DNA of 64,000 nucleotides from Zetaproteobacteria bacterium (GTDB lineage Bacteria > Pseudomonadota > Alphaproteobacteria > Micavibrionales > Micavibrionaceae), in the NCBI GenBank assembly GCA_002747015.1, contig NVXI01000002.1:278823-342822 (forward strand), given 5' to 3'. The notes under the pieces are model-generated. The model was not told the DNA's origin. It searched no databases and saw nothing but the letters and a program-made list of their open reading frames with translations. How positions within the stretch are numbered: position 1 is the stretch's first letter; every line of letters begins with the position of its first letter. Below are positions 1 through 9,153 of the stretch, piece after piece. The translations under genes were made by a program, and so were the position numbers.

Positions 1-1164
1 ATGTTAAATGCGCTGGAGAATAATACGCAAGCCGCGATTATGGCACCGACGGAAATTCTTGCCCGTCAACATGCGCAGAGTTTTAAAACATGGCTAGACG
101 CCGCAGGCATTCGCTTTGTAACCTTAACCGGACGCGACAAGGGAAAAAGCCGTGATCTGATCTTAAAACAAATCAGTGACGGTACGGCGCAGGTCATTAT
201 CGGTACACATGCGATTTTCCAAAAGGATGTTGTGTATCAGGATTTAGGGCTGGCGGTCATTGATGAGCAGCATAAATTCGGTGTACATCAACGCCTTGAG
301 CTGTCCAATAAGAATAAAGGGACTGATATCTTGGTGATGACGGCGACCCCTATTCCGCGGACGCTGGCGCTGACTGCTTATGGTGATATGGAGGTCTCGA
401 AACTGGATGAAAAGCCACCGGGGCGTAAACCGATCGAGACGTTGCTGTTTGCAAATGAAAAACTGGATCAGGTTGTGGCAGGAATCAAACGTAAGATAGC
501 CGAAGGGGTGCGCGTCTATTGGGTGTGCCCATTAGTGGAGGAGTCAGAGGTTCTAGACCTTGCCGCAGCAGAAGAACGCTATGACATTCTACAAGCAACC
601 TTTGGGGAGCGCATAGGCCTTATCCATGGGCGGATGAAGCCAAGCGAAAAAGACGCGGTCATGGCCAAATTTAGCGAAGGTGCACTGGATATTCTCATTG
701 CAACAACGGTTATCGAGGTGGGCGTAAATGTCCCCGAAGCAACAATCATGGTCATTGAGCATGCTGAACGCTTTGGCCTATCGCAACTGCACCAGTTACG
801 CGGACGCGTTGGCAGAAGTGCGGCGCAATCTTACTGCTTCTTAATTTATTCCGCGCCATTGGGGGAAACCGCAAAGGAACGTTTAAACATTATGCGCGAC
901 ACAGAAGATGGGTTTATCATCGCCGAAAAGGATTTAGAACTGCGCGGCAGTGGCAATATTCTAGGGACAAAGCAAAGCGGCATGACAGAATTCAAATTGG
1001 CCAACCTCGCAGCGCATGGGGACTTATTGGCGGCGGCGCGGGATGATGCACAATTAATAATTTCCAAAGATCCGAAGCTGGAATCCAAACGTGGGAAGGC
1101 TCTTAAAACTCTGCTATATTTATTCGAATGCGATCAAGCGATCCAATATTTCAGAGGTGGTTAA
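1..1164 (+). CDS. recG: ATP-dependent DNA helicase RecG, 3' part (5' end outside window)
   Basis: RecG remodels stalled replication forks and branched recombination intermediates. The window opens inside the helicase core: PTEILARQH (motif Ia) begins about residue 16, with the Walker A loop lost upstream. DEQHKFGVHQR, the RecG form of the DEAH box, then TATPIPRTLAL, a second RecA-like domain with IHGRMKPSEKD and TTVIEVGVNVPEA, and the QLRGRVGRS and DGFIIAEKDLELRGSG motifs follow in the usual order. The C-terminal RecG wedge-contact region ends at a TAA. The first ATG at base 1 is an internal methionine, because family members have some 300 more residues before this point. The downstream gene starts five bases after the stop, so the two may be co-transcribed. 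Confidence 0.95.
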   Translation: MLNALENNTQAAIMAPTEILARQHAQSFKTWLDAAGIRFVTLTGRDKGKSRDLILKQISDGTAQVIIGTHAIFQKDVVYQDLGLAVIDEQHKFGVHQRLELSNKNKGTDILVMTATPIPRTLALTAYGDMEVSKLDEKPPGRKPIETLLFANEKLDQVVAGIKRKIAEGVRVYWVCPLVEESEVLDLAAAEERYDILQATFGERIGLIHGRMKPSEKDAVMAKFSEGALDILIATTVIEVGVNVPEATIMVIEHAERFGLSQLHQLRGRVGRSAAQSYCFLIYSAPLGETAKERLNIMRDTEDGFIIAEKDLELRGSGNILGTKQSGMTEFKLANLAAHGDLLAAARDDAQLIISKDPKLESKRGKALKTLLYLFECDQAIQYFRGG

Positions 1165-1168
1165 AGCA

Positions 1169-1750
1169 ATGAAAGTTATATTATTAACCACGATTCTTCT
1201 GCTCTGTTTTTCAAACGAGGCCAAGGCAAAATACATCTTTAATGAAACAACACAATATTATGCGATTAATGAACCTGAGCCTGAGGCCCTACTGTCCACT
1301 GTATCAAGAACGCTGAAGCCAGCGTGCAAATCAAAACGACGTGTTTTCACATGCATAAGCAGCACAACAGACATAACGTACGAACCTCTGAAAATTGGCA
1401 TGGGTATATGCCGTTTATCGCCCGTGAACGTCACAGAAAGCGTGACATACAGAATACCAAAATGGAACCAAGCCTATAACGTCCCACTTGATGTGGTGAA
1501 ACAATGGAAGAGTTTAATCAAAGAGAGCATAGCGCACGCCAAGCACCATGGCGCAATTAGAAATAAGTACATGAAAATCGCGAATAAAAAGCTACTGAGG
1601 CTAGAGGCGCGTTGTAGCCGAATAAAAAAAGAAGCAAAGAAAATCATCGCAAAATCCCATGACAAAATAAAAAGAGATAACAAGCGTTTGGATTCACGTC
1701 AAAGCCACTACCCATCCAGCTTTCCAAGTGAAGAACAGGTGGATAAATAG
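1169..1750 (+). CDS. Secreted DUF922-like protein with degenerate HExxH
   Basis: A 193-residue protein starting at the ATG that opens a clear signal peptide (MKVILLTTILLLCFSNEAKA, cleavage near residue 20). A longer ORF from 1091 is rejected because it overlaps recG and hides this signal. The middle has paired cysteines and a CRLSPVNVTESVTYRIPKW stretch, followed by an alpha-helical lysine-rich half. The arrangement resembles DUF922, a family of predicted secreted zinc proteases whose HExxH motif lies just after such a strand. Here the equivalent position reads HAKHH, so the catalytic Glu is missing. A protease activity is therefore unlikely. It lies immediately behind recG and converges on cysE. 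The family assignment is from motif layout only. Confidence 0.6.
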   Translation: MKVILLTTILLLCFSNEAKAKYIFNETTQYYAINEPEPEALLSTVSRTLKPACKSKRRVFTCISSTTDITYEPLKIGMGICRLSPVNVTESVTYRIPKWNQAYNVPLDVVKQWKSLIKESIAHAKHHGAIRNKYMKIANKKLLRLEARCSRIKKEAKKIIAKSHDKIKRDNKRLDSRQSHYPSSFPSEEQVDK

Positions 1751-1776
1751 GCCCAAGCTCGTTATATCGCTCTGAT

Positions 1777-2460
1777 CTATTGCGCCGCGTTTTTGTGCTT
1801 TTCAACGCATTCACTGGCACTTTCAGGATGATCACCGGGAATGTTAAGCTCTTTCTTAATCTTGCCCATTTCGCGAACAATACAATCAATCGTGAAGGTA
1901 ACATTCTCCATTTCTTTACGTGAAGGCATACCATACGCGCGTGCCTTATCATCACCACCAATAACCCGCGCAGGAATACCAATTGCGGTCATACCATCAG
2001 GTATATCGGATGTCACCACAGAGTTCGCGCCAATTTTTGAATGCACGCCAATCGTAATATCACCGAGAACTTGTGCACCAGAACCAATAATTGCGCCATT
2101 TTTCAAAGTAGGATGACGTTTTTCATCAACATGTCCAACGCGCCCGACTCCTCCTAAAGTGACACCATGATAGATCGTCACATCATCTTCAATCACCGTT
2201 GTTTGCCCAATCACAACGCCTGTCCCATGATCAATAAAAAAATTCTTACCAATGTTCGCTTCCGGATGGATTTCAATTCCGGTTAAAAACCGCGTTATAT
2301 TTGCCATGAAGCGTGCAAGCGTGCGCAAGCCCAAGTGCCAAATAAAGTTATTCATACGGTGCAATACCACTGCATGGAAACCATTATATGCAAAAAATAT
2401 CTCTGCGGAGCTTGGATTGGCAGGATCACGAGATTTTATAGATTTAATAAGATCAAACAT
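1777..2460 (-). CDS. cysE: Serine O-acetyltransferase
   Basis: CysE transfers acetyl from acetyl-CoA to L-serine, the first step of cysteine synthesis. The 227 residues include a short N-terminal helical domain and then the left-handed beta-helix hexapeptide repeat. The signature [29 protein letters not shown] is split over residues about 77-105 and is followed by [20 protein letters not shown]. The catalytic His in IDHGTG and the substrate-binding His of KRHPT are present. The length fits the short EpsC/CysE type rather than the 270-residue enteric type. The C-terminal tail (after [13 protein letters not shown]) is unusually polar. It follows the DUF502 gene by 9 bases on the same strand and probably shares its transcript. 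Confidence 0.95.
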   Translation of the reverse strand: MFDLIKSIKSRDPANPSSAEIFFAYNGFHAVVLHRMNNFIWHLGLRTLARFMANITRFLTGIEIHPEANIGKNFFIDHGTGVVIGQTTVIEDDVTIYHGVTLGGVGRVGHVDEKRHPTLKNGAIIGSGAQVLGDITIGVHSKIGANSVVTSDIPDGMTAIGIPARVIGGDDKARAYGMPSRKEMENVTFTIDCIVREMGKIKKELNIPGDHPESASECVEKHKNAAQ

Positions 2461-2469
2461 AATGACATC

Positions 2470-3198
2470 CTATTTCTTTTTTCTTTTACCGTTTTTCTTC
2501 CCATTGGACGCAGAGGATTTACCCTCTTCCGGTGTAATAATACCGGCAGAGACAACAAGCTTCACACCCTCTTCTACACTCATATCAAGAAATTTAAGCT
2601 CATCACGCGGCACAAATAATAAATATCCCGATGTCGGGTTTGGTGTTGTTGGAACAAACACGTTCATTGTTTCTGCTTCTGTAAACTCTTGAATTTGCCC
2701 TTCTGATGTTCCTGTTATAAAACCAATAGACCACACACCTCTACGCGGATATTCCAACATAACGACTTCACGAAACGCAGTGGACTGACTGGCCATAATC
2801 GTTTCAAATACTTGTTTAATTGCGCTGTATAATGTGCGCACAACAGGCATACGGTCCACAATATATTCAGAAATACGGATAATTAGACGGCCAAGAAAAT
2901 TCGTTGCAAACCAACCTATTAGGATGAAGCATGCAAGTGATATAATAAGACCAATGCCCGGGAACGTTGTTGCACCATAAAGCGCATCATACCAATCCCG
3001 CGGCAAAAGGCCAGCAACTTTGGCATCAACAAAAGTCAAAAACACATAGGTTAAATAAACTGTAATACTAATCGGCGCGGTCACCACAATACCGGCAAAT
3101 AAATAACCGCGCAGACGTGCCACAGGACCACGTGCCAGTACAATCGCCTCCTCGGTAATATCCTTATTTATCGGTTGTTCATTCTTTGGTTCAACCAT
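2470..3198 (-). CDS. DUF502 family inner-membrane protein
   Basis: A 242-residue protein of the DUF502 family, of unknown molecular function, common in alphaproteobacteria. Two hydrophobic segments are visible, about residues 30-55 (GYLFAGIVVTAPISITVYLTYVFL) and 75-100 (PGIGLIISLACFILIGWFA). They are followed by the conserved RMPVVRTLYSAIKQVFETI stretch and the soluble domain with GVWSIGFITG and FVPTTPNPTSGYLLFVP, both hallmarks of the family. The C terminus is a lysine-rich tail (GKKNGKRKKK). It sits upstream of cysE in the same orientation. Confidence 0.88.
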   Translation of the reverse strand: MVEPKNEQPINKDITEEAIVLARGPVARLRGYLFAGIVVTAPISITVYLTYVFLTFVDAKVAGLLPRDWYDALYGATTFPGIGLIISLACFILIGWFATNFLGRLIIRISEYIVDRMPVVRTLYSAIKQVFETIMASQSTAFREVVMLEYPRRGVWSIGFITGTSEGQIQEFTEAETMNVFVPTTPNPTSGYLLFVPRDELKFLDMSVEEGVKLVVSAGIITPEEGKSSASNGKKNGKRKKK

Positions 3199-3307
3199 TT
3201 TTTCACCCCATATTCAAACGTAAAAGGCACTATGGCGTGATCACCATATAAAAACAATATAGAAATCGCATATATCGTATATTTCGGCGATTAACCAAGG
3301 TTAAGCA

Positions 3308-4348
3308 TTAGGCCGCTTCGCGCAATTCCGCCTTAAGATCGGCTTCGATCATTTCGGTAACAAGATCCTTGAACGAGACTTTCAATTCCCAGCCCAACTT
3401 TGTTTTAGCCTTGGTTGGGTCACCAAGCAGCAAGTCCACCTCTGCCGGGCGAAAGAATTCCGCACTGATATCGATGAGTAATTGACCCGTTTTTGCGTCA
3501 TAGCCTTTTTCATCAGTGCCCACACCGTCCCAACGCACTTCTGTGTCAAAATAACCAAATGTCAGTTCAACAAATTTACGCACAGTATGTGTCACGCCTG
3601 TCGCCAGCACATAATCATCCGGTTCATCCTGTTGCACCATAAGCCACATGCCCTCAACATAATCGCGGGCATGGCCCCAATCACGTTGCGCATCAAGATT
3701 ACCTAAAGTGAGCTTATCCAAACGCCCTTGTTGCATATCGACCACGGCTTTGGTGATTTTACGGCTTACGAAGTTTTCACCGCGCAAGGGGCTTTCATGG
3801 TTAAATAAAATGCCGTTAGACGCATGCATACCATATGATTCACGGTAATTTTTTGTTGCCCAGTACGCATATAGCTTGGCAATGCCATAGGGACTACGTG
3901 GATAGAACGGTGTGTCTTCGGTTTGCGGAGTCTCAGTTACTTTTCCGTAAAGCTCTGATGTTGAGGCTTGGTAGAATTTTGTTTTTTTCTCCAATCCGGC
4001 GATACGGATGGCCTCTAAAAGACGTATGACCCCCAAACCATCGGCATTTCCCGTATATTCAGGTTGCTCAAAACTAACTTTAACGTGGCTTTGCGCGGCA
4101 AGATTATAAATTTCATCGGGCTGTGTCTCCTGCACAATGCGCAACAAGCTGAGCGCATCAGTCAGATCACCATGGTGCAAAGTAAGGTCATTAAAGCGAT
4201 CACCGAGAAGATGATGCAGGCGCGCCGTATTGGGCAAAGAGGCACGACGCACAATACCGTGCACCTCATAGCCTTTATCCAATAAAAGTTCGGCAAGATA
4301 CGCACCGTCTTGTCCGGTTATTCCTGTGACTAAAGCAACTTTGCCCAT
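3308..4348 (-). CDS. gmd: GDP-mannose 4,6-dehydratase
   Basis: Converts GDP-D-mannose to GDP-4-keto-6-deoxy-D-mannose, the precursor of GDP-fucose, GDP-rhamnose and GDP-perosamine. The 346-residue protein is a full-length SDR enzyme: NAD(P)-binding [20 protein letters not shown] at the N terminus, [14 protein letters not shown], the active-site STSELYGK (Thr and Glu) and the YGIAK Tyr/Lys pair. Family signatures [17 protein letters not shown] and [15 protein letters not shown] are intact. It is the last gene of the minus-strand glycan locus, 15 bases after the fused nonulosonate synthase. No GDP-fucose synthase is adjacent; the NAD epimerase or aminotransferase genes elsewhere in the locus may act next. 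Confidence 0.95.
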   Translation of the reverse strand: MGKVALVTGITGQDGAYLAELLLDKGYEVHGIVRRASLPNTARLHHLLGDRFNDLTLHHGDLTDALSLLRIVQETQPDEIYNLAAQSHVKVSFEQPEYTGNADGLGVIRLLEAIRIAGLEKKTKFYQASTSELYGKVTETPQTEDTPFYPRSPYGIAKLYAYWATKNYRESYGMHASNGILFNHESPLRGENFVSRKITKAVVDMQQGRLDKLTLGNLDAQRDWGHARDYVEGMWLMVQQDEPDDYVLATGVTHTVRKFVELTFGYFDTEVRWDGVGTDEKGYDAKTGQLLIDISAEFFRPAEVDLLLGDPTKAKTKLGWELKVSFKDLVTEMIEADLKAELREAA

Positions 4349-4363
4349 ATCATTTAATCCTTT

Positions 4364-6613
4364 TTAAAACCAATTTTCCAAACGCTCTAACCCAAGCCAG
4401 AAGCCTTCACCATTATTCTTATGCCCTTGCCAAATTTCTGGAATAAAGCCTATATTCGCCGCCTTTTTATCAAGGATTTGCGCAAGATTACGGAAGTCGA
4501 TTTCCCCTTCTCCAACTTGCAAGCCTTCACCATCGACACCTTCCGCATCAACAATATGCAAATGTGCGGTATAGGGCGCGATAAGGTCAATATATTCGCT
4601 AAACGGGCGTTTGCGATAATTCATGGCGAGTTTTGAATGCGCAACATCAAAGCATAGGCGCGTGCCGCTTTGCTGGCAAAACTCAACCGTATCTTCTGGA
4701 TCAACGAATAGATTACAATAAAGCTGTCCGCCTAGATACCATGGAAATGGTGGCAATGTCTGGGCGATGATTTCAACACCTTTGGTGTCAAGGTCGGCCA
4801 AACCATCTTGCACGCGCTTATAAAGATCACCCAACTCACTTTTTTCAAGCGGGCCTTTTTCTGTAAATCCGCCCAAACTAACAACAATCAATGTATCGCC
4901 TTTGGTATTGAAATAAGGCTGCATCTCACGCGTGGTTTCGATAACGCGCTGTAACTCGGCGATTGAACGTTTACGGTACTCTTTATCTTTTTCGGCAAAG
5001 TTCAAAATATGATCGCCTTTGAACAAATCAGGACTATGAACCACCAGATTACAATCAAGTTTTTGATCGAAGCACGCATGCCAATCCATATCCATATCAT
5101 TATAGCTTAAATGAAATTCGAGGAAATCCAGATTTGTGCCCTGCCCTAACTCTTTAAAATCATGAAAACGAACAGGCACACCAAAAGGTCTTCTGAATGT
5201 ATAGGGGCGACGTTGAATGGTTGTATCGGACAGATCATCTGGATAGAAAAAATCACCGGCCTTCATCGGGCGTTTTGCGCGACGTCCGATCAAATCATTT
5301 ATTTTATTCGGCTGTAATCCTTTGCCTGGACTACGTACTGATATTACCTGCTCGGTGATCTCTGCGCCTTGTTCAATATCATTCGCAGCGACCAAACTTT
5401 TTGCCAAATTCTCACGGTTCATACGCTCACCCTGTGTGATTTGGCGAATATTACTGTCACTGCCCATGGACTGTTCAATATCTTTGATCATATCGACCAT
5501 GTCTTTAAACTCGTCAGGCAATAGACTGACCTTGTGGTCATTGCCTTCCATATTACGATCAATGGTGAAGTGCTTTTCAATAATTTTCGCGCCCATGGCA
5601 ACCGCAGCAAGCGGTATGTGGAAACCGCGTTCATGCCCGGAATAGCCAACAAGACACTCACCAATATCGGCCAAATGCTTCATATAGTTTAAATGCACAT
5701 CCTTATAGGGCGCAGGATAAGTTGAGTTACAATGCAACAAAGCAAAGGCCACACCCTTGCGCCGCAGAAGCTGCACCGCTTCTTTGATCTCATCGCTATC
5801 AGACATGCCTGTTGAAATAATTAACGGCTTGCCTGTTTCTGCCAAACGCGCGAGCAATTCATGATTGGTCATATCCGCAGAGGCAACCTTATAGAACCGC
5901 ATGCCGTACTCTTCCAGCTGCTCTAAACTATGTAAATCCCACGGAGTGCACAGTGGCTCAAGCCCAAGCTCCTTACAATAATCAAACAACTTAAACATAT
6001 CTTCCGGTGGAAGGTTAAAGCGGGTCAATAAATCCATTGTGTATTGCGTACCTAAATCATCCGTCGCATCTCCGGCCACGCCGCTATTATTATAAAGGCT
6101 CGCCATATCGCGCATTTGAAATTTGGCACAATCTGCACCTGAATCTTTGGCCAGTTTGATAAGCTTTTTCGCCAATTCAAAATCACCATTATGATTAATG
6201 CCAATTTCTGCAATCGTGTAACAAGGGGATTTTTCATTCAGCTCCACATCACCGAACGCCAATGATTTTCGGCGTTTAAAAGCAATGGATTTAAGATTGG
6301 AAAACTCATCAATAATTGGGATGACTGTAATGTCATTGCCAAATTGTGCTTCGATTTTCAAGGGACTATCAAAGATACGGGCGAATTTATATTCCGTGTT
6401 CATAGCCGTTTCAACAGATGCGTTCAAATCGACTATCTCTTGGCTCAGCATCCAGCGCTGTATATCGCCGCCGGTTAAGACCCCCTCCAATTTCCCATCT
6501 TCAGAGATGACAAAAATAATCTTCAGTTTCTCACGTGTGGTTTTTTCGATCGCCTCCCGTAGGGATTGGGACGTGTAAACCGTGTGTTTGTGTATCGTGC
6601 GCTCTATAATCAT
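4364..6613 (-). CDS. Four-domain CBS - NeuB-type synthase - SAF - TIM-barrel fusion
   Basis: A 749-residue protein. Residues about 10-125 form a CBS-domain pair (LEGVLTGGDIQRWML; ITVIPIIDEFSNLKSIAF). About 131-385 is a NeuB-type nonulosonate synthase barrel (AEIGINHNGD, GADCAKFQ, KVASADMTN, STGMSD, HCNSTYPAP, GYSGHERG, EKHFTIDRNMEGNDH), which condenses phosphoenolpyruvate with a hexosamine. About 395-460 is the SAF/antifreeze-like lid (GERMNRENLAKSL to GDFFYPDDL). About 465-749 is a xylose-isomerase/AP-endonuclease-2-like barrel with plausible metal ligands in FDVAHS, HIVDAEGVDGEG, VGEGEIDF and PEIW. CBS domains usually sense adenosine nucleotides, so allosteric control is likely. The C-terminal barrel may isomerise or epimerise a substrate; its reaction cannot be read from sequence. 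Confidence 0.88.
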   Translation of the reverse strand: MIIERTIHKHTVYTSQSLREAIEKTTREKLKIIFVISEDGKLEGVLTGGDIQRWMLSQEIVDLNASVETAMNTEYKFARIFDSPLKIEAQFGNDITVIPIIDEFSNLKSIAFKRRKSLAFGDVELNEKSPCYTIAEIGINHNGDFELAKKLIKLAKDSGADCAKFQMRDMASLYNNSGVAGDATDDLGTQYTMDLLTRFNLPPEDMFKLFDYCKELGLEPLCTPWDLHSLEQLEEYGMRFYKVASADMTNHELLARLAETGKPLIISTGMSDSDEIKEAVQLLRRKGVAFALLHCNSTYPAPYKDVHLNYMKHLADIGECLVGYSGHERGFHIPLAAVAMGAKIIEKHFTIDRNMEGNDHKVSLLPDEFKDMVDMIKDIEQSMGSDSNIRQITQGERMNRENLAKSLVAANDIEQGAEITEQVISVRSPGKGLQPNKINDLIGRRAKRPMKAGDFFYPDDLSDTTIQRRPYTFRRPFGVPVRFHDFKELGQGTNLDFLEFHLSYNDMDMDWHACFDQKLDCNLVVHSPDLFKGDHILNFAEKDKEYRKRSIAELQRVIETTREMQPYFNTKGDTLIVVSLGGFTEKGPLEKSELGDLYKRVQDGLADLDTKGVEIIAQTLPPFPWYLGGQLYCNLFVDPEDTVEFCQQSGTRLCFDVAHSKLAMNYRKRPFSEYIDLIAPYTAHLHIVDAEGVDGEGLQVGEGEIDFRNLAQILDKKAANIGFIPEIWQGHKNNGEGFWLGLERLENWF

Positions 6614-6721
6614 TCTAGATTTTTAAACAGTTTGCCGGATATTGTCTAGGGTCTGATCCATTAAATTCATAGTTTCTACATAGACCTTATATTCCGATGC
6701 AAGATCATCTATATATAGCCC

Positions 6722-7846
6722 ATGAAAAATAGTCCTTCGAAAGAAATAATAGAGTGCGTTGTGATTGGCGCAGGCGTCGTCGGCTTGGCCATTGCGAGAG
6801 CCTATGCCCTTCTTGGCAAAGATATTTTGATTATTGAATCACAAAGCCATATAGGGACAGGAATCTCTGCGCGAAATAGTGAAGTTATTCACGCTGGCAT
6901 TTATTACCCGAGCGGATCATTAAAGGCAAAGTTATGCGTTCGCGGACGAGATCTACTCTATTCTTACCTTCGTGAGCGCGGCCTAGCGCACCAACAATGC
7001 GCAAAGATTATTGTTGCAACACATGATGCGCAAATCACCACACTTGAAAACATAGAAAAACGGGCAATCTCAAACGGCGTTCACGATTTAAAGGGACTTT
7101 CATCCTCTGAAGCTAGTACATTGGAGCCATCGCTCTATTGCACGCAGGCTTTACTGAGCCCCTCAACAGGTATCATTGATACACATAGCTTTATGCTCTG
7201 TTTACAAGGTGATATCGAAGATCACGGTGGTCGTATCGCATTCTTAACAACACTAAACGGTGCTTCTGTTTGTGATAACGGCATAGATCTGCGCGTCAAT
7301 TGCCAAGGCGAGGACATGATCTTGCACGCAAAAACAGTGATCAATGCTGCGGGTTTAGGTGCGATCAATATTGCACGCCATATTGAGGGACTTGCGCAAG
7401 ATACGCTCCCTCAACTTCGTTATGCGAAGGGTAATTACTTTAAGCTCATGGGCAAGCACCCTTTCCGGCACTTAATCTATCCTGTCCCAGAAGATAGTGG
7501 CCTTGGCGTGCATCTGACATTGGATTTAGCCGGACAAGCACGGTTTGGCCCTGATGTTGAATGGGTTGAAACGCTTGATTACCATGTAAACCCAACGCGA
7601 GCGGATGGTTTTTATAAGGCCATTCGTTCCTATTGGCCAGACTTACCAGATGAGAGCCTTATACCAGATTATTCCGGTATTCGTCCCAAACTATACCTAG
7701 ACGGGAACCCTTACACCGACTTTATGATACAAGGTGAAAATGATCATGAAATCGCAGGGTTAACAAACCTGTTCGGCATCGAATCCCCTGGTTTAACCGC
7801 GTCTCTAGCTATTGCAGAATATGTGACACAAGACATCATCATCTAG
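6722..7846 (+). CDS. FAD-dependent oxidoreductase, LhgO/DAO family
   Basis: A 374-residue flavoprotein with the dinucleotide-binding GAGVVGLAIARAYALLGKD near the N terminus, then RNSEVIHAGIYYP and a substrate domain with YAKGNYFKL and a C-terminal GIESPGLTASLAIAEYV. These match L-2-hydroxyglutarate oxidase-like members of the D-amino-acid oxidase superfamily. The likely role is oxidation of an alpha-hydroxy acid to a 2-keto acid in the cytosol, possibly at the membrane. It is one of only two plus-strand genes in the glycan locus, divergent from the CBS-NeuB fusion (108-base gap) and convergent with the next gene (11 bases). No strong Shine-Dalgarno sequence precedes the ATG. Substrate is unknown. 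Confidence 0.85.
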   Translation: MKNSPSKEIIECVVIGAGVVGLAIARAYALLGKDILIIESQSHIGTGISARNSEVIHAGIYYPSGSLKAKLCVRGRDLLYSYLRERGLAHQQCAKIIVATHDAQITTLENIEKRAISNGVHDLKGLSSSEASTLEPSLYCTQALLSPSTGIIDTHSFMLCLQGDIEDHGGRIAFLTTLNGASVCDNGIDLRVNCQGEDMILHAKTVINAAGLGAINIARHIEGLAQDTLPQLRYAKGNYFKLMGKHPFRHLIYPVPEDSGLGVHLTLDLAGQARFGPDVEWVETLDYHVNPTRADGFYKAIRSYWPDLPDESLIPDYSGIRPKLYLDGNPYTDFMIQGENDHEIAGLTNLFGIESPGLTASLAIAEYVTQDIII

Positions 7847-7860
7847 GGTCAGGAACCCTA
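7844..7860. terminator. Possible convergent stem-loop
   Basis: TAGGGT and ACCCTA form a 6-bp stem around a 5-base loop. The stem contains both stop codons of the two convergent genes, and a run of seven T residues follows six bases later on the plus strand. This could be a weak terminator for the plus-strand gene, but the stem is short and the spacing to the T-run is not ideal. Confidence 0.25.
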
Positions 7861-9143
7861 CGCCGCTTTTTTTAGAGATGCCGATATAGGTTGAACGCGT
7901 TCAATGCTATCAACAATCTCATCGACATAATCAGGGATTTTATGATAACCACGGCGATAACAGAAATTATGGTGACGATCATTCCATCGCATATTGCGTC
8001 TGAAACTTATTTCATCCCATAAATCGACAATGCGATAAGGCACATGGTAGGCCGTTTTCTGTGATGCCTGTTTCAGGGTATCCATAATACATATCGCCGC
8101 ATTCAAGCATGCTGAACTGGCCATATCTTTATTACTGAATTCCTCTAATTGTTTTTCAATAGCCCTATCAGTTTTAACCTGCAAGGCGTTCTCATCAGCC
8201 AATAACACAATAAGATCATCATATGTTTTAGGCATAAGTGCAGCCTCCTGCCATTCCTTAGTAAATGAAATATAGTTTTGGTTAAAGGCAACAATATCAC
8301 TGAGATAATCAAGGTTAATGACAGGAACGCCAAGCATATATGCTTCTAAAAATGACGTTGATGTGGGTGATAGAATGGCTTTTTGCTCTGCTATCCAGGT
8401 TGGTAAAAAGAGACTGTCATCAATATCAATACGATCATGATATTTCTTATCAAACCATACAGAAATATTCTCAGGATAGGATTCAATTTGCTCGTGAGGG
8501 TGCGGACGAATACTTACATTCAGGTCCGTTTCTTCTAGGATTTTATTTGCTGCCCTAATCATCGCATTGGCAGATTTGCATTGAATAATTGCCTCTTCGA
8601 CTTGAAAATCAGTCGATAGAAAATACATGGTCGAACGATTTAGATGATCATTTAGCTTAGGAAAACGGCCAATAAAACCAACAGAATTCTTCTTATTTCT
8701 TTTCAGCCTTTGGGGAAGGAATTTAATCAAATCCAGTTTAGGATTACCCACCACATGAATTTTAGAAACATCTATATCTTCAGAGAAACGCTCAACGCAT
8801 TCTTCTTTTACTTTTGGCCCCCAAACAAGCCCTAAATCCATGTTTTCGTAATATTCCGGTTTTTCCAACCAAATTTTAGCATGTGAATCATTAGGGCCAT
8901 GGAACCCTTCCCCAGAGAAAAAGATCACCGTTATATCCGGATATTTTTCTTTAATCATCACATCGCTAAGTGTATTAACTACAATTGCATCAGGTTTCCA
9001 AAAGCGCACCGCCACATGGAAGTTGCGTGTGCTTGAAGTATAACCTCACACCCTTGGCGCTCTAGCAAGCGCTTTAGAACCTCCATAGGGGCAACGTCCC
9101 GACGGCAAGTAAAGGCTCTAATAACAACACGGTACTTTTTCAT
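7858..9143 (-). pseudogene. Surface-carbohydrate biosynthesis GT-B-like protein, frameshifted
   Basis: Two overlapping frames together read as one protein of about 428 residues. The first, from the ATG at 9143, begins MKKYRVVIRAFTCRRDV and runs to about position 9040. The second continues as TSSTRNFHVAVRFWKPDAIV and ends at 7858. One missing base near 9040 would restore a continuous frame. The second frame alone could only start at a GTG (9015), inside the domain. The protein resembles surface-polysaccharide transferases of the CDP-glycerophosphotransferase-like GT-B group: VGNPKLDLIKFLP, SIRPHPHEQ and the donor-site-like SPTSTSFLEAYMLGVPVINLD. Either the gene is broken or the base is a sequencing error. 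It lies 10 bases after a formyltransferase. Confidence 0.75.
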
Positions 9144-9153
9144 TTTATATCCC

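Noticed and set aside
846..1088. Minus-strand ORF inside recG
   Set aside because: It is a shadow of a strongly conserved plus-strand helicase sequence.
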